Positions 47,835 through 60,700 of a stretch of DNA of 64,000 bases are shown here, in pieces. The stretch is taken from NCBI GenBank assembly GCA_002104905.1, contig MCFE01000276.1, positions 1 to 64,000 of the forward strand, in the 5' to 3' direction. The notes beneath the pieces were generated by a model. It ran no database searches. It was not told where the DNA came from and saw only the letters and a list, made by a program, of their open reading frames with translations. The position numbers were made by a program, and so were the translations under genes. How positions within the stretch are numbered: position 1 is the stretch's first letter; each line of letters starts with the position of its first letter. Source of the stretch: Basidiobolus meristosporus CBS 931.73. Lineage: Eukaryota; Basidiobolomycota; Basidiobolomycetes; Basidiobolales; Basidiobolaceae.

Positions 47835-49776
47835 GTCCCTACATCCTACACTAACATTAAGCCCAATCTCATACTCAGCAAGTAACTCCATTAATATCTA
47901 CCACTCAAGAAGTTTTTCTGCTGCAATGCTCTGGTTCCATGACTTTGGCATGAACCCAATGGCTTTATGCAATTATTCATTCACTGGTATCCACATATCC
48001 TGGTCTTCAGCTGGCACTGCAAGGTCTAGCACCTCATCTACCAGTCATTGCCATAAGTCCTTGCAATATTCTAGTGCATTTTCTTGAGCACTGCTCTTGA
48101 AGAAGTGCTGCAATTTCTTGGTGTGCCTAATAATGTTCCAAAACTCTACTGAAGGCATTGTGGAAGTCTTTCAATCTCTTGTCATTGTAGCTTGTCTGTC
48201 AGAAGGATCTCCACTCTGTCAACAATGGAGGCTGTGGAGGCAGTGGTAGACATATTGCCTTTTTCTGCAAACTCATCTACCTTGCTGGAGTGTAGCGCAA
48301 CTGCATGCACTTCCAACTCTTGTGAGAACAACTGTTTTCTTGCTGGTCATTCTTCTTGGCTATGATAGGATTCAGTCTGCTCCAGGCTTGTGGCTTTAAT
48401 TGGCAAGAACTGCAGTTTTGTTTGTATGCCTCCCTGTCCCAGGCTTAGGTGACATTTTTACCTTTACCTTTTCCTTAATCACTGCCAGGTTTTCCACTGC
48501 TACTTTGTGTGAGTGCTTCTTGTAAAGAACTAAGTTTTCTCCTTGATAAGTTCTGCTCTGATGCATCTGTTTTGGCCTGCTTGTCCCTTGCTGGCACTCT
48601 TTGGGCAGCCTGATGTTTCTTTACCACTTGTTTCAAGCTCTCAACCATAGCTGCAATGGGCTCCTGTAAAAGCTGCTGGTTTTATCACTGCCAGGTCCTC
48701 TGCTGCCACTTTGACTAAGTGCTTCTTGAGTGGTAATACACCTTTACCTTGATAAATGTTGTGCTGGTGGATCCACGTCTGCCTGCTTGTTCCTAATTGG
48801 CACTCTTCCAGCAACATTACATCTCTCTGATGCTTATCTGGAGCTTTTGGTCATGCTTGAAATGGGCTCTTGAGGAAGCCAATGGTTTTTAGCCATTGAA
48901 CCCTTGTTCTACCGCCTTTGATAGTTTCTGCTATTCTTAAGATACTTTCTTAGCAAACAAATGCTGGCCTAAGATCCATTTTCCGGTTTGAATCCTGAAT
49001 AATACTCAAGGAACAAGTCAAGTGCATTCTGCTTGGCCTTGAGTTCCTGATAGTCCCATGGTATGCCAGCCTTAAGGTGGTGGCAGTCTAGACTTCTGAC
49101 AGTCTCTTAAATAATAGACCACTCTTCATTACCACACTCAACAGCTTCACAGATCTTTAATGTCTTTTGATTTTTTGGCTTTGATATAAACTTCACATTG
49201 TCTTGCTCCCATGCTGTGATAGGTTTTTTGGTAGGCTTTATCTTTTGGCACTGTTGTTGTGCTTCAGAGACTGAATGGTGCTCCTCTATTGTTACATTGG
49301 GAAATGGCATAATTCTTGGCTGTGACATTGAGCTGCTTGAGTTGCTTCTTTGCAGCAGAAGATACTGCTTTCTCTATCTGGGATATTGATTGCTCTTCAT
49401 GTATCATCCACTCATCCTATTTATGGACTATAGCCTGATTTCCCTGGGCCATTGCATCTATGCTATCAGCCACTAAACCTAATTGCTTCATTAATGCTAT
49501 GGTACAGGTCAACAACATATTTGCTAATATGGGTAGTGGTGATATTATGACAGTTACTTCATGGTCTTCAACTGAGAGTACTGTGTTTGCTAAATTCTCA
49601 TCAGCCTGAGCATGACAGTCAGCTTGTGGCTCTACAGAGGGTCCCAATTGCCTACTTGACTGGGAGCATGAGGAGCCCACATTATCATCTTCAATGCATA
49701 TACTGTCCACAGGGCCTTTTTTGGATGTAGCCCTGCTTTTTGCACTAAATGTCAAAGCAGGCTGTTGTCCAACCAT
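47835..49776 (-). pseudogene. Unidentified repeat-borne gene, decayed
   Basis: The minus strand holds a chain of frames with coding-like character but no domain I know. They are 49776-49417 (119 aa, MVGQQPALTFSAKSR...), 49328-49107, and stretches to 47835 with VDEVLDLAVPAEDQDMWIPVNE and KSWNQSIAAEKLLEW. Its first Met lies 15 bp inside the copia-type LTR at 49791-50139, so it could be the cargo of a non-autonomous LTR element. A shorter relative lies at 53930-54115. A 206-bp internal duplication is present. Stops and shifts show it is dead. Confidence 0.4.
48475..48886. repeat. Two-copy tandem duplication, about 206-bp period
   Basis: The block CACTGCCAGG...CACTTTG...GTGCTTCTTG...CCTTGATAA...GCCTGCTTGT...GGCACTCTT begins at 48481 and again at 48687 with the same internal order and many substitutions. 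It lies inside the unidentified decayed gene. Confidence 0.6.
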
Positions 49777-49790
49777 TCTTCTGTTGTTAT

Positions 49791-50139
49791 TGTTGTCAGA
49801 GTCTTGGAGATATTGGAAGTGATTTGGAGAACAAGTGGATTATGTGGTTTTCACTTAATGATTTATTGATTGTAAAAGTAGTATTTATACTTTTACCTGG
49901 TCTTGGCATAACAAACACATAGAATAGGTTAAGGAAGGTCCCAAGAACATGTGTGCAAAGTTTGGGGCTGTCTGGACAACTTTGAGAATTTTCATGTTCT
50001 GCGTACCTGGTATTTTGGTGAAAATTTTCTAAGTAAATCCTGACAAGGAATTTGGTCAGTATTCTCTAGGATTTGAAGGTAATGATCTAAGTGACTAAGT
50101 TAGGTGCATATTTAGGTGGAATTACAAATTTTTACAACA
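49791..50139 (-). repeat. Copia-type LTR (minus orientation)
   Basis: 349 bp, TGTTGTCAGAG...TTACAACA, close to the family consensus. No copia pol adjoins its right end and no gag its left end: the right flank is CACTA, the left is the unidentified gene. Confidence 0.8.
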
Positions 50140-53100
50140 GTTATCAGTGGTGGGGTTTGGCTGGGAACCAGTCAGCTTTGCTTTATTTTTTGGCAGCATA
50201 TATATGGAAGTGATTCAAATCAAAGGGGAAATAGTGTTACATATACATGTGTATGTGGTGCCACAACTTTATTTATAATGTGTACTATGGCAGGTCATCA
50301 CTGAATCTTACATTCATGTTGGTGTAATGTCTCAAATACAAGACTATCTTAATTTCACATTAGTATTTACCAAAAAGTGAGATAATTGCATTATGTTGTT
50401 GAAGGTCAAACTGTTTGCCCCATTGACAAGACTACTTTGACTCAACGCTGTAAGAGAAGAGAAAAAAGAGCATGTGGCTATTGTAGCAAGCCACTCAGCC
50501 ATGAGGCACACAGACAGCATAAGAAGTATTGCAAGGATCATGGCCAGTGTTTTGCCACACCAGTTGTATTTGACCACTCATTGGTTGCTATTATACCAGC
50601 ATTATCTTGCTGGCCAGTTGATACTTCTATATTGGCACCTGGCCATCTTTGCTTCCTTGCACAAACTGAGTCAGGTGAGTTTTGACGCCTTTAGGCTCAC
50701 CTCAGCCTTCTGAATATTGCATGCAGAGTGATAGCTCTGATAAAGAAGGTTCACTGATGAATTTTGAGCCTATCTCCCCTAACAGCAGAACCATGTGTGA
50801 GCCTGGTCAAATCCCTATATGCAATAAAACAACATCTGTTGAAATAAATCCTAGCAATACTTTATGGAGTGAGCCAAGTAATCCATCTACTGGCAAATGA
50901 TGTCATGTTGTGGCTACAGAAGTAGGGTGTTTCTACTAATATTTGTAATGGGGGCTTCGCAAATTTATTACTATTTCTTACCAATATCATACTGGGATGC
51001 AACTTACCATGTACATAGTACAAGTGCACAAATGTCATGCGGCTGGCAACATATGATCCAGAGACTGTCCTGATTCTAGCATATGGTAACAGTTGCATGG
51101 CATTAACATCCAAAAATGCTACCATTGCAATGCATCCAAATTGTCAGGAATCCACCACCATTGAGGGAGTACATTGTTCACACTCTGGATACATTCTGGT
51201 CATTCCCTGTCTGCAGAAGCTGACGCAGTCTAACAAATATTGCAAATCTATACAGTACTGCACTCAGTAACAATCAAGCACAAACGTATCCAATATATTT
51301 AATGGCAAACATTACAAACAACTAAAAAGTAAGCGCTACTTTGAAGGTATGTATGACCAAGCCTTTGCCTTAACACTTGATAGATTCTCTTTGAACAAGT
51401 ATTCTACCAGCAAATTCTGCTGGCCACTGATTCTCATCAATCTGAATATGCCACCCAACTTACAGTATCTGAGCAACAATCTTATGGTAGTCTTAATGGC
51501 ATCTGGATCAAAATCACCGTCCAACCTGGATAGCTACCTGTATTCATTGCTGGATGATTGTTGTATACTTTACAGCAGGATAATGGTTGATGACCATTAT
51601 GTAAAAGCACATATAATTATCTACAGTGAAGATACCCCAGCCATCAGCAAGATAGCAGGTTTTTCCAGGCACAATGGATGGTAATGCTGTCAAATGTGTG
51701 AGATCCAGAGGATTTACTCCATTACTCACACACATTATTATTACCCAAGCACCAGCACTAAGAACATCATCTTTCCACAGAGATAACATACAGAAGGCAG
51801 CATGCATTTGCAGCAAAGTTGGCAAGCTATAAGCCATTGGCCAGACTGTGGAATCAATTGGAAACCAAATATGCTAAAGATAGTGGGTATCTGTTGGAGC
51901 AAAAGCTTTACACTGTGAGCAATGCATTTGCTTTTCAACAATGTCCCTATATAGATGACCAAGTAGTAGATGGGACATTTCAAGCTATTTGAGCCCTTTG
52001 AGATACCAGTGTAATTTGAAAGAATTGGCAAGATATTACAGAGTATCCACCACTGTAAGTACTTCTCACAGGCTCCAATTCAGTATTCATATGCATATGC
52101 AACAATACAAATGCAACAACTGGATGAGCTGGATATGTATTTTTTCAGGTGGTGTTCTGAAGCCATTCCTATTAAGAGTACATTGGAAGCATTGGGAGTC
52201 ATTTATGGAAATTGTAGAGATATTTATTCAGCAGCAGATCACCAATGCCAACTTGACACATCTACAGCTGTAGTGCAAAGAGCTTGTGTCAGGATTTGAG
52301 CAGCTATACTACAAACACAAAGCTTACTGCTTGGATCTCTGCCCCTGCTGTATCCATTCTCTACTCCATCTTCCACTGTGTGTGGAGACTATTGGACCTA
52401 GCTGCACCTTTTGGGAGCTTCCTATAGAGTGGATGTGTTGGGAGAGAGGAAGACAAGTCAAATTGTAGTTAATACCATATCCTAATCTCCCCAAGAATAT
52501 TTCCATCATGTCCATCATGGATGTGATGAGTTAACACAAGGAGAACAGCCAGAAAGAGTTGGAAAGTACTGAGTACAAACATGCACATGGAGACACTGTT
52601 GCAATTTAAGATGTGATTTCAATATAAGGAACTTATCAAGAAATAGTGATAATAGTTGAACTGTTGCTTATTCATAAAGAAGCTCAGTATTTATACCCTT
52701 ATAGAAGTAATACAGCTGTAATACTAAGTAGGGAGGGTTTCTCAATATTCAGGAGCATTCTGTAACAGCTTCAGGGTTAGAACATAATGTTTGGTAATAG
52801 TGCTAATTTGATCCTGACTATAGGGGAATAATCATAAGGCCATATATCTGGAGAAAGTGGCAAAGTTAAGGCAGTAAATGAGTCTTATGGTGACTAAGAC
52901 TAGTCTAGAATTGTTAAGTAAATTTTTAGCTGCTGAATGATACCAAATAGTCCAATATTTCAACAGGCACCTATGCCCATGGAATTAAGAAGCAAAGCAG
53001 CCCCAATGCATGGGTAATCAGTTAAGTAATGCAAAGTTGGGTTGGGTGCAACAAGCAGCTAAATTTTACTAGGAAAACTCTACCAAGGTATGCCGGATTT

Positions 53101-53930
53101 CTCTTGGTCACAAGCCAACTTCTACACCATTCAATACAGAGTTCACATTAACAAAAGCCAGGGCACACCTATAAGGGGGACAAGAATCCAGCATGGAGAA
53201 GGAATATATTGGCTAAATACCAAAGGTTCTTTGCAGATACTCAGGAGGTATTCATGGCAGAAGTGGCAACAGCCAAGCATATGTTTGCAAGATGTATATG
53301 TTACTAACAGTACAAAGTATATGGCAACTTTGCAAGTATCATACTAAAAAGCTGTAGAGTTGAGGTGATAGAGGTATGTCAATTGTGGCAGGTGTGAGCT
53401 TTTGTAGAGGTTAGTAAGCAGAAGGCCATAGATACTTTTGACTCAAACTATAAGTACAATACCCAAGGTAGTAGTGGGTAAGCAAATGAAGAGGGGTGAT
53501 TCTACAGTGTAATATATGAGTTGCACAAGGGGAGTTAGAAAAAGGAAATACCACTTGGTAAATTGGTAAGGTAGCATTATACAGAATTAGCTGTAGCCAT
53601 CATACTGCCAATATAATGCCATGAGCATCTTGCTGTGAGGCCGACAAAATACAATCAAGTTTTTTGTCATATCAGGCAATTCATATCCTGGCCAGTTGGA
53701 TCCACTTGAAATAGTTGTAAAATGCTAAAAGACTGCAACAATACCAGCACTAATCAAATCCTGTCAAGTTTTATCCCTTTATTTGTTAAAAAATTAGCAA
53801 AACTCTGTTGTGATCCTGTCATAAGAATATCAAGAGGGTCACTAATTTCAAGCTACTGGTATTAGGATGGTTTCTAAATGGGATCCTGGGGGTTGATATG
53901 GATTGGATCCACCTACAGGACTAAATTATT
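50140..53930 (+). pseudogene. Tnp2-type CACTA transposase relic, plus copy
   Basis: Plus-strand frames line up with fungal Tnp2 transposases: an N-terminal Cys/His segment (CGYCSKPLSHEAHRQHKKYC, about 50470), NVSNIFNGKHYKQL, ALTLDRFSLNKYSTSKFCWP, LILINLNMPPNLQY, ASGSKSPSNLDSYLYSLLDD, then DTPAISKIAGFSRHNGW and a THTHYYYP block (to about 51750). Next are the KELARYYRV and LDELDMYFFRWCSEAIPIKS segments (52020-52200), PYPNLPKN (about 52475) and the downstream block to about 53930 shared with 33830-34720. Several stops and shifts. Such enzymes move CACTA elements by cut and paste. Terminal inverted repeats were not located. Confidence 0.65.
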
Positions 53931-54118
53931 TTACGTAGGGTTGTCTGTCAGTGGAATCTCCACTCTGTTAACAATGAAGGATGTGGTGGCTGTGGTAGAC
54001 AAGTTACCTTTCTCTGCAAACTTATGCAGGTTTGCAGTGGTAGTTGGCAAGAAAAATCCAGAATTAGGCTCATGGACCAAGTAAAGCACATCCTGTTTGG
54101 CCTTGAGTTCCTGTTAGT
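53931..54118. repeat. Fragment related to the unidentified repeat at 47.8-49.8 kb
   Basis: GTCTGTCAGTGGAATCTCC-like sequence and the GCTTGGCCTTGAGTTCCTG-like block also occur at about 48195 and 49035 in the same orientation, with the middle deleted here. Confidence 0.5.
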
Positions 54119-56649
54119 TGTGCACCAACAAATAAGACTTGACCAATTTTACTCCAATACATACTCAATGCAGGTGTGATCAGTCATGATGGTGCACTTG
54201 ACTCCTTCAATGTAGCATCTCCATGTCTTCAAGTAGTGTATTGTAGCAAGCATATCCTTCTTATGCACTGGATAGTTTTGTTCTGCTGAGTTCAGTTTCT
54301 TGGATTCAAAGGAAACTGGGTAGTTCTTTCCCTTGAGTTCTGGGCTCAATACTCCACCAATTGCATAATTTGAAGCATCTGTGCACAGAGTAAACACTTT
54401 TCTGAAGTTGGGATTCTTAAGCTTGGCAGCTTAGCAAGTTCATTTGTAAGCTTCTAAGAGGCAGTCTCACAAGTTATGTCCCACTTACAGGTATTATCTT
54501 TCTTGAGGATATCAGTTAAAGGGGCTGTAATACTTGCAAAGGAATTGACACATCTCCATTGGTGGAAAATATTTCCAAGAAATGATCTGAGTCCTGATGT
54601 GCTATGGGGGCTGCTTCAGATTCTTAATAACTTCAACCTTTTGAGAGTCCAAGGTTGCTCCAGTGCTAGTCACTATGTGTCCTAGATGTTCAATGTGTTC
54701 CTTAAAGAGCTCATACTTGGGCAGCTTGCCATATAGCTTGTTCTCTCTTAGCTTCTTCAGGACCTTTTTGATGTGCACCAAGTGATCCTCTTCTGTCTTG
54801 CTGTATATCAATATGTCATCTAGGTAGATTATCACACACTGCCTAAGTACTAATGGAAGACAGTGTGCATCAGAGTCATGAATGTTGCAGGGGCATTGGT
54901 GAGGCCAAAACTCATGACTAAGTACTTGTAATGTGCATATCTGGTCCTGAATGCCGTCTCAGGGATGTCTTCTGGCTTCACCCCAATCTGGTTGTATCTT
55001 GACATGAGGTCAATCTGGCTGAATATAGTGGCTCCATTGAGTTGGAGCAAAAGCTCATCAATCTAAGGTATGGGGTACTTATTCTTCACAGTAACTGAGT
55101 TGAGGGCTCTGTAGTCAATGCGCATCCTAAATGTTCCATCCTTCTTCTTCACAAAAAGCACTGGTGCTCCCCAAGGTGACTTGCTGGATCTGATATATCC
55201 TTGTTCTAATAACTGATCTATATGTCTCTGCATCTCTTCCAGCCGCAATGGACTCATTATGCATGGTGTTCTGCCCACTGGAGGGCTATCTCCTGTGTTT
55301 ACGGCATGATCCACATCTCTGACTGGAGGTAGGCTGAGAAGTTCATCTGGAAATACATCTGAACATTACTTCAAAAGGGTCTGGACCTTCTGGGGTACTA
55401 GAGTAGAGGAATCATTCTGTAATACTGCCATTAGGGACACCTGGTTGCCTTTTCTAAGTGCTTTACAGAACTGTGTCTTGCTAAGCTCACTTGTTTCACA
55501 GACACTGAAATAGACTAAGTTGAAATCCAGTCTGGCAGGTAATAGCTCATAGGTCTTGTTGACCTTCTAGCTCCAAGTAGCATGGGTTCTCCATTTGATT
55601 GATGGATTGCAACAAAGTAGCCAGGTTTTTTAAATACAAGTTCAAGCTTGCAGCTCTCAAGTATATAGGCCTGTTGATCTTCTTCATAGTCATTGATCTT
55701 CATCCTAACTGGCTGAGTAATATGGTTAATTATGTGAGAGTTCCCAAAAGCTATTGAGACTCAAGTTGATTTGGTAGGTTCTGAGTTGATTCCAGCTTCC
55801 AAAGCAAATTGCTCTAGCATGTACTCATGTGATGCTCCTGAGTGAGTCATGATTGCGGCAGGTACTCCATCAATTACTCCATTCAAATTTAATGGCTTTC
55901 CTGAGTTTGAGGTCATCTGCTATAGGTATTCTTCTATCATATGGAAGGTGAGTTCTAAGTCTTCTTCAAGTTCATCCTATATGTTATTATATTCAAGGGC
56001 TTCAATATGGCTGAAGGTTCCCAATGGCTGGTGTCCATTTCTTCTCTGAGGGCAGTACTTTCAAATATGTCCATGCTGGTGGCAATTGAAGCAAAGTCCT
56101 TGCTTCTTACATTGTTCCAAGGTAGGATTCTTCTGCATAGCAACTATTTCCAATAGCTCTGCTTCTGATTGCCTTCTTTCATGCTTTTTGTAGCCCCTCT
56201 TGCTAGTTGTTGTGGGCTTCCCAACTCCAAACATGGATAAGTCATAGTCAATGGCAATCTTGATGGCTACAATAGTCTGGGGTGTTCAATTATTCACTCA
56301 CTTGCAAGTTCTTTCTTTCAACCCATCACAAAAGTATTCCACTTGACTCAGGAGGTCAACTCCCTTAGCCTTGAAAGCTTCTTCAATTGGGAAGAGCCAA
56401 GTTCCCTGGTTTTCATTGACTATATTATGGTACTGGTTGACCTTCACACTAAAGTTGCTCTTGACAGGGCTTTGCTGGCTTTGGATCATGGTAGTCATTC
56501 CTTGTTGCTGATGGCTATGGATCTGGAGTAACTGTTGCTGTTGGGCTATGATTTGCTACATAGCATTCTTCCATTCTTGATTTTTGGACATTTTGAGGGA
56601 GGCTTTGTTTCTCTTTGAAAGGGAGGTTTCTGCTTATTGCTTCTACAAA
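54119..56649 (-). pseudogene. Truncated gypsy element, second family, minus copy
   Basis: Internal region of the same family as 57285-62224, read on the minus strand. Gag frames (56498-56298) are followed by a degraded knuckle and protease (55920-55515), RT (55314-54450, with [17 protein letters not shown] and YLDDILIYS intact) and RNase H (54397-54149). It is cut off at about 54119, so integrase and 3' LTR are missing. Stops break every domain, but the junction PVHKKDMLATIHYL is in frame here, unlike in the younger copy. Confidence 0.85.
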
Positions 56650-57011
56650 TGTTACAAGTCTTGGTATAAGAGTTGTAGAGAAATAGGGAGTTTAGCTAGT
56701 ATTGTACTCACTAAATCTTCAACTGATTTTTGTCAAGGTTCCAGCAGCTCATTGTATACATTATGCCAGATTAATTGCTAACTAATTGTATTTGCTATTG
56801 TGATTGTGGCTGATGACTCAAATGATAGCCTCATCCAATAAGATCCTACTCAATGTATCTATTCCTGTCTGATATGGATCTGCTGATTCATTTGCTGACT
56901 AATACTACTGATTTGATAGAGAATACTGATATGCTGTTAGGCTAAAAATACTGCAAACTGATCTGAATAAAAGCTGATCTAACTTAAACACCCAAGCAAT
57001 AGATCATTACA
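56650..57011 (-). repeat. 5' LTR of the truncated gypsy copy
   Basis: 362 bp, in reverse TGTAATGATCTATTGC...TTGTAACA, diverged from the 57285 LTR. Its right edge falls inside copia gag codons (57012 on). Confidence 0.8.
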
Positions 57012-57284
57012 TATGTAATTCACAGTTAAATCCTCAATTCTGGATTCTAGAGCTTATATAAAGCCTTAACACATGCCTGCCATACTAGTTACAATGGCAA
57101 CTATCACATCTCATGATATCTGGTACACCCACAGAATCCACCTCATTAGCCAACTTCAAAATTTGGTTATCTAGGTCCTACATATCTTCTTCTGATGGTA
57201 TCTTTGTAGTAATCAAGTTGTGTACAGGATGTGTTTTCTTAGCTGCTGAGCAATGGCTGGCATGAGTTTCCTTAGGCCTTCAAG
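57012..57284 (-). pseudogene. Copia gag, middle part, minus strand
   Basis: The minus strand reads LEGL then AKKTHPVHN, ANEVDSVGVPDI and ALESRIEDLTVNYI, which parallel the plus-strand copia gag (AKKMYLGQ, VDEMESVGIPN, ALESRTEDLTLNY). Both ends are retrotransposon insertion sites. Its N-terminal part continues at 62225. Confidence 0.8.
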
Positions 57285-57652
57285 TGTTATGATCTACCGC
57301 TTGAATGTTTAAGTTAGATCAGTTTTTAGTCAAATCAATTAGTATATGTTTAGGTTATCAGTATATCAGTATTATCTATGAAATCAGTAGCATTAGTCAG
57401 CAAATGAATCAGCAGATCCTTATCAGACAGAAATAGATATATTAAGTAGGATCTTATTGGGTGATGATGATGCAATCAAATGAGTCATCAGCCACAACCT
57501 ACATTAGGAAATACAATTAGTCAGCAATTGATCTGGCAAAATGTATATAAGGAGCTGCTGGAACCTCAATAAAAATCAGTTCAAGTTTTAGTGAATACAA
57601 TACTAGCTAAACTCCCTATTCCTCTACAACTCTTATACCAAGACTTGTAACA
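57285..57652 (+). repeat. 5' LTR, second gypsy family
   Basis: TGTTATGATC...ACTTGTAACA, with TATATAAG at 57544-57551 and AATAAA at 57568-57573. Confidence 0.92.
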
Positions 57653-57653
57653 T

Positions 57654-57662
57654 TGGTAGCAG
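57654..57662 (+). promoter_or_regulatory. Primer-binding site, initiator-Met tRNA 3' end
   Basis: TGGTAGCAG one base after the LTR complements the CUGCUACCA 3' end of eukaryotic initiator-Met tRNA. This is the usual gypsy mode, unlike the two other families here. Confidence 0.65.
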
Positions 57663-57710
57663 CGATAACCAGAAACCTCCCTCCTGAAGAAAGAAGAAAC
57701 CACCCTCAAG

Positions 57711-60700
57711 ATGTCGGACAATCAAGAATGGAAGAATGCCATGCAGCAAATCCTGGCCCAACAGCAGCAGCTACTCCAGATCCTCAGCCAACAGCAACAA
57801 GGAATGACTACCATGGCTCAGAGCCAGCAAAGCCCTGTCAAGAGCAACTTTAGTGTGAAGGTCAACCGGTACCATGGCAGAGTCAATGAAAACCTGGGAA
57901 CTTGGCTCTTTCAGTTTGAAGAAGCTTTTAAAGCTAAAGGAATTGCTCCAGAGAGCAAGTTGCATTATGCAGCTTCTTACCTGGCAGATGCAGCTTTACA
58001 GTGGTACCACAACAAGATCAGGTCAGCTACTATGATGGGATGCTCTACAATCTCTACCTGGGATGAGTTTGTGTTGGAAATTCAGGATGCTTTTGAACCT
58101 CCACACCAGCAGACACTACTAAGAAGGAAGTTAAAGACACTCAGACAGAAAGGAATGGTGCAAGAATACATCTATGAGTACAGATGTCTACTTGGACAAA
58201 TTGAAAGAATGGACCCCTTGGATCAAGTTGAATACTTTATTGATGGGTTGAAAGAAAGAACTTGCAAGGAAGTCAATTACCGAAGACCTCAAACTATTGA
58301 AGAAGCCATCAAGATTGCCATTGACTATGACTCAGCTATGTTTGGAGTTGGGAAGCCTACAGTGACTAGTCAGAAAGGCTATAATCATTATAAAAGAAGA
58401 CAATCAGAAGCAGTACCAATGGAAATAGACGCTATGCAGAAGAATCCCTCCTCAGAAGAATGCAAGAAGAGAGGACTTTGCTTCAATTGCCACCAGCAGG
58501 GACATATTGCAAAGTACTGCCCTCAGAGAAGAAATGGACACCAGCCAACAAGAACCTTCAACCATATTGAGTCCCATGAACACAGTAATGAGGAAGATGA
58601 GCTTGAAGAAGACTTGGAACTCACCTTCCATATGACAGAAGAGTACTTGTCCCAAATGACTTCAAACTCAGGGAAGTTATTGTACCTGAATGGAGTAATC
58701 AATGGAGTACCTGCCAAGATCATGATTGACTCAGGAGCATCACATGAGTACATGTCAGAGCAATTTGCTTTGAAAGCTGGAATCAACTCAGAACCTACCA
58801 AATCAACTTCAGTCTCCACAGCTGATGGGAACTCCCACATAATCAACCGTATTACCCAGCCAGTAAGAATGAAGATCAATGACTATGAAGAAGACCTACA
58901 GGCTTATATATTTGGGAACTGCAAGTCTGACCTTGTACTTGTGAAAACCTGGCTATTTTGTCGTAATCCATCAATCAACTGGAGAACCCATGCTACTCAG
59001 ATCCAAAAAGACAACAAGACCTATGAGCTATTACCTGCCAGGCTGGATTTCAACTTGGTCAATTCCAGTGTGTGTGAGACAAGTGAACTTAGCAAGACCC
59101 AGTTCTGTAGAGCACTTAGAAAAGGTACCCAGATGTTCCTCATGGTGGTATTACAGGAGGATTCCTCTATCCCAGCACCCCAGCAGGTCCAGACTCTCTT
59201 GAAGAAATATTCAGACGTGTTTCCAGATGAGCTTGTAAGCCTACCACCAGTCAGAGACGTGGATCATGCCATTGACACAGGAGATAGCCCTCCAGTGAGC
59301 AAGACACCTTACAGAATGAGTCCATTGGAATTGGAGGAAATGAAGAAACAAATTGATCAGCTATTGGAGCAAGGATACATCAGGCCCAGCAAGTCACCTT
59401 GGGGAGCACCAGTGCTTTTTGTGAAAAAGAAGGATGGAACACTTAGGATGTGCATTGACTACAGAGCCCTGAACTCAGTTACCGTCAAGAATAAGTACCC
59501 CATACCTCGGATTGATGAGCTTTTGGACCAACTTAATGGAGCCACTATTTTCAGCAAGATTGACCTCATGTCAGGATACAACCAGATTAGGGTGAAACCA
59601 GAAGATATCCCTAAGACAGCATTCAGGACCAGATATGGACATTACAAGTACTTAGTCATGAGTTTTGGCCTCACTAATGCCCCTGCAACATTCATGACAC
59701 TGATGCAGACTGTCTTTCAGGAGTACTTAGACAAGTTTGTGATAATCTACCTGGATGACATATTGATATACAGCAAGACAGAAAAGGATCACATGGTGCA
59801 CATTGAAAAGGTCTTGAAGAAACTAAGAGAGAACAAGCTATATGGCAAGCTAGCCAAGTGTGAATTCTTCAAGGAACACGTAGAATATCTGGGACACATA
59901 GTGACTAGCACAGGAGTAACCTTAGACCCCAAGAAGGTGGAAGTAATCAAGAATTTGAAGCAGCCCCATAGCATATCAGAACTCAGATCCTTCCTTGGAA
60001 TGGTTTCCTATTATTGGAGATTTGTCAAGTCATTTGCAAGTATTGCAGCCCCTTTAACTGATATCCTCAAGAAAGACAATACCTACAAGTGGGACATAGC
60101 TTGTGAGACTGCCTTCCAGACACTAAAGAATGAACTTGCAAAGCTGCCAAGCTTAAGAATACCAGACTTCAGAAAAGAGTTCACTCTGTGCACAGATGCT
60201 TCAGATTATGCAATTGGTGGAGTGCTGAGCCAAGAACACAAGGGAAAGGACTACCCTGTTGCCTTTGAATCCAAGAAACTGAACTCAGCAGAACAAAACT
60301 ATCCAGTTCCATGAGAAGGAGATGCTCGCTATAATACACTGTTTGAAGACATGGAGATGCTATATTGAAGGAGTCAAATGCACTGTGAAGACTGATCATG
60401 CCTCCCTCAAGTATATATTTACTCAGAAGGTACTCTCTAGAAGAATGACAAGATGGAGTGAATACATTCAGCAATTTGACCTGGAGATTGTCTACTGTCC
60501 TGGAAAAAACAACACGGTTGCTGATGCCTTATCAAGATTAGATCAAGTTGCACAACTCAACTTGGTGCATGAATCAGATTGGCCTAGCCTACTACCAAAG
60601 TACTTGGAGGACCAAGCCATTCCTAATGAGGTGGATGAAGATATCAAGATGATAATCCGTGATGAAGCCAGCAAATTTGTTGTACAGGAATGAAACACTC

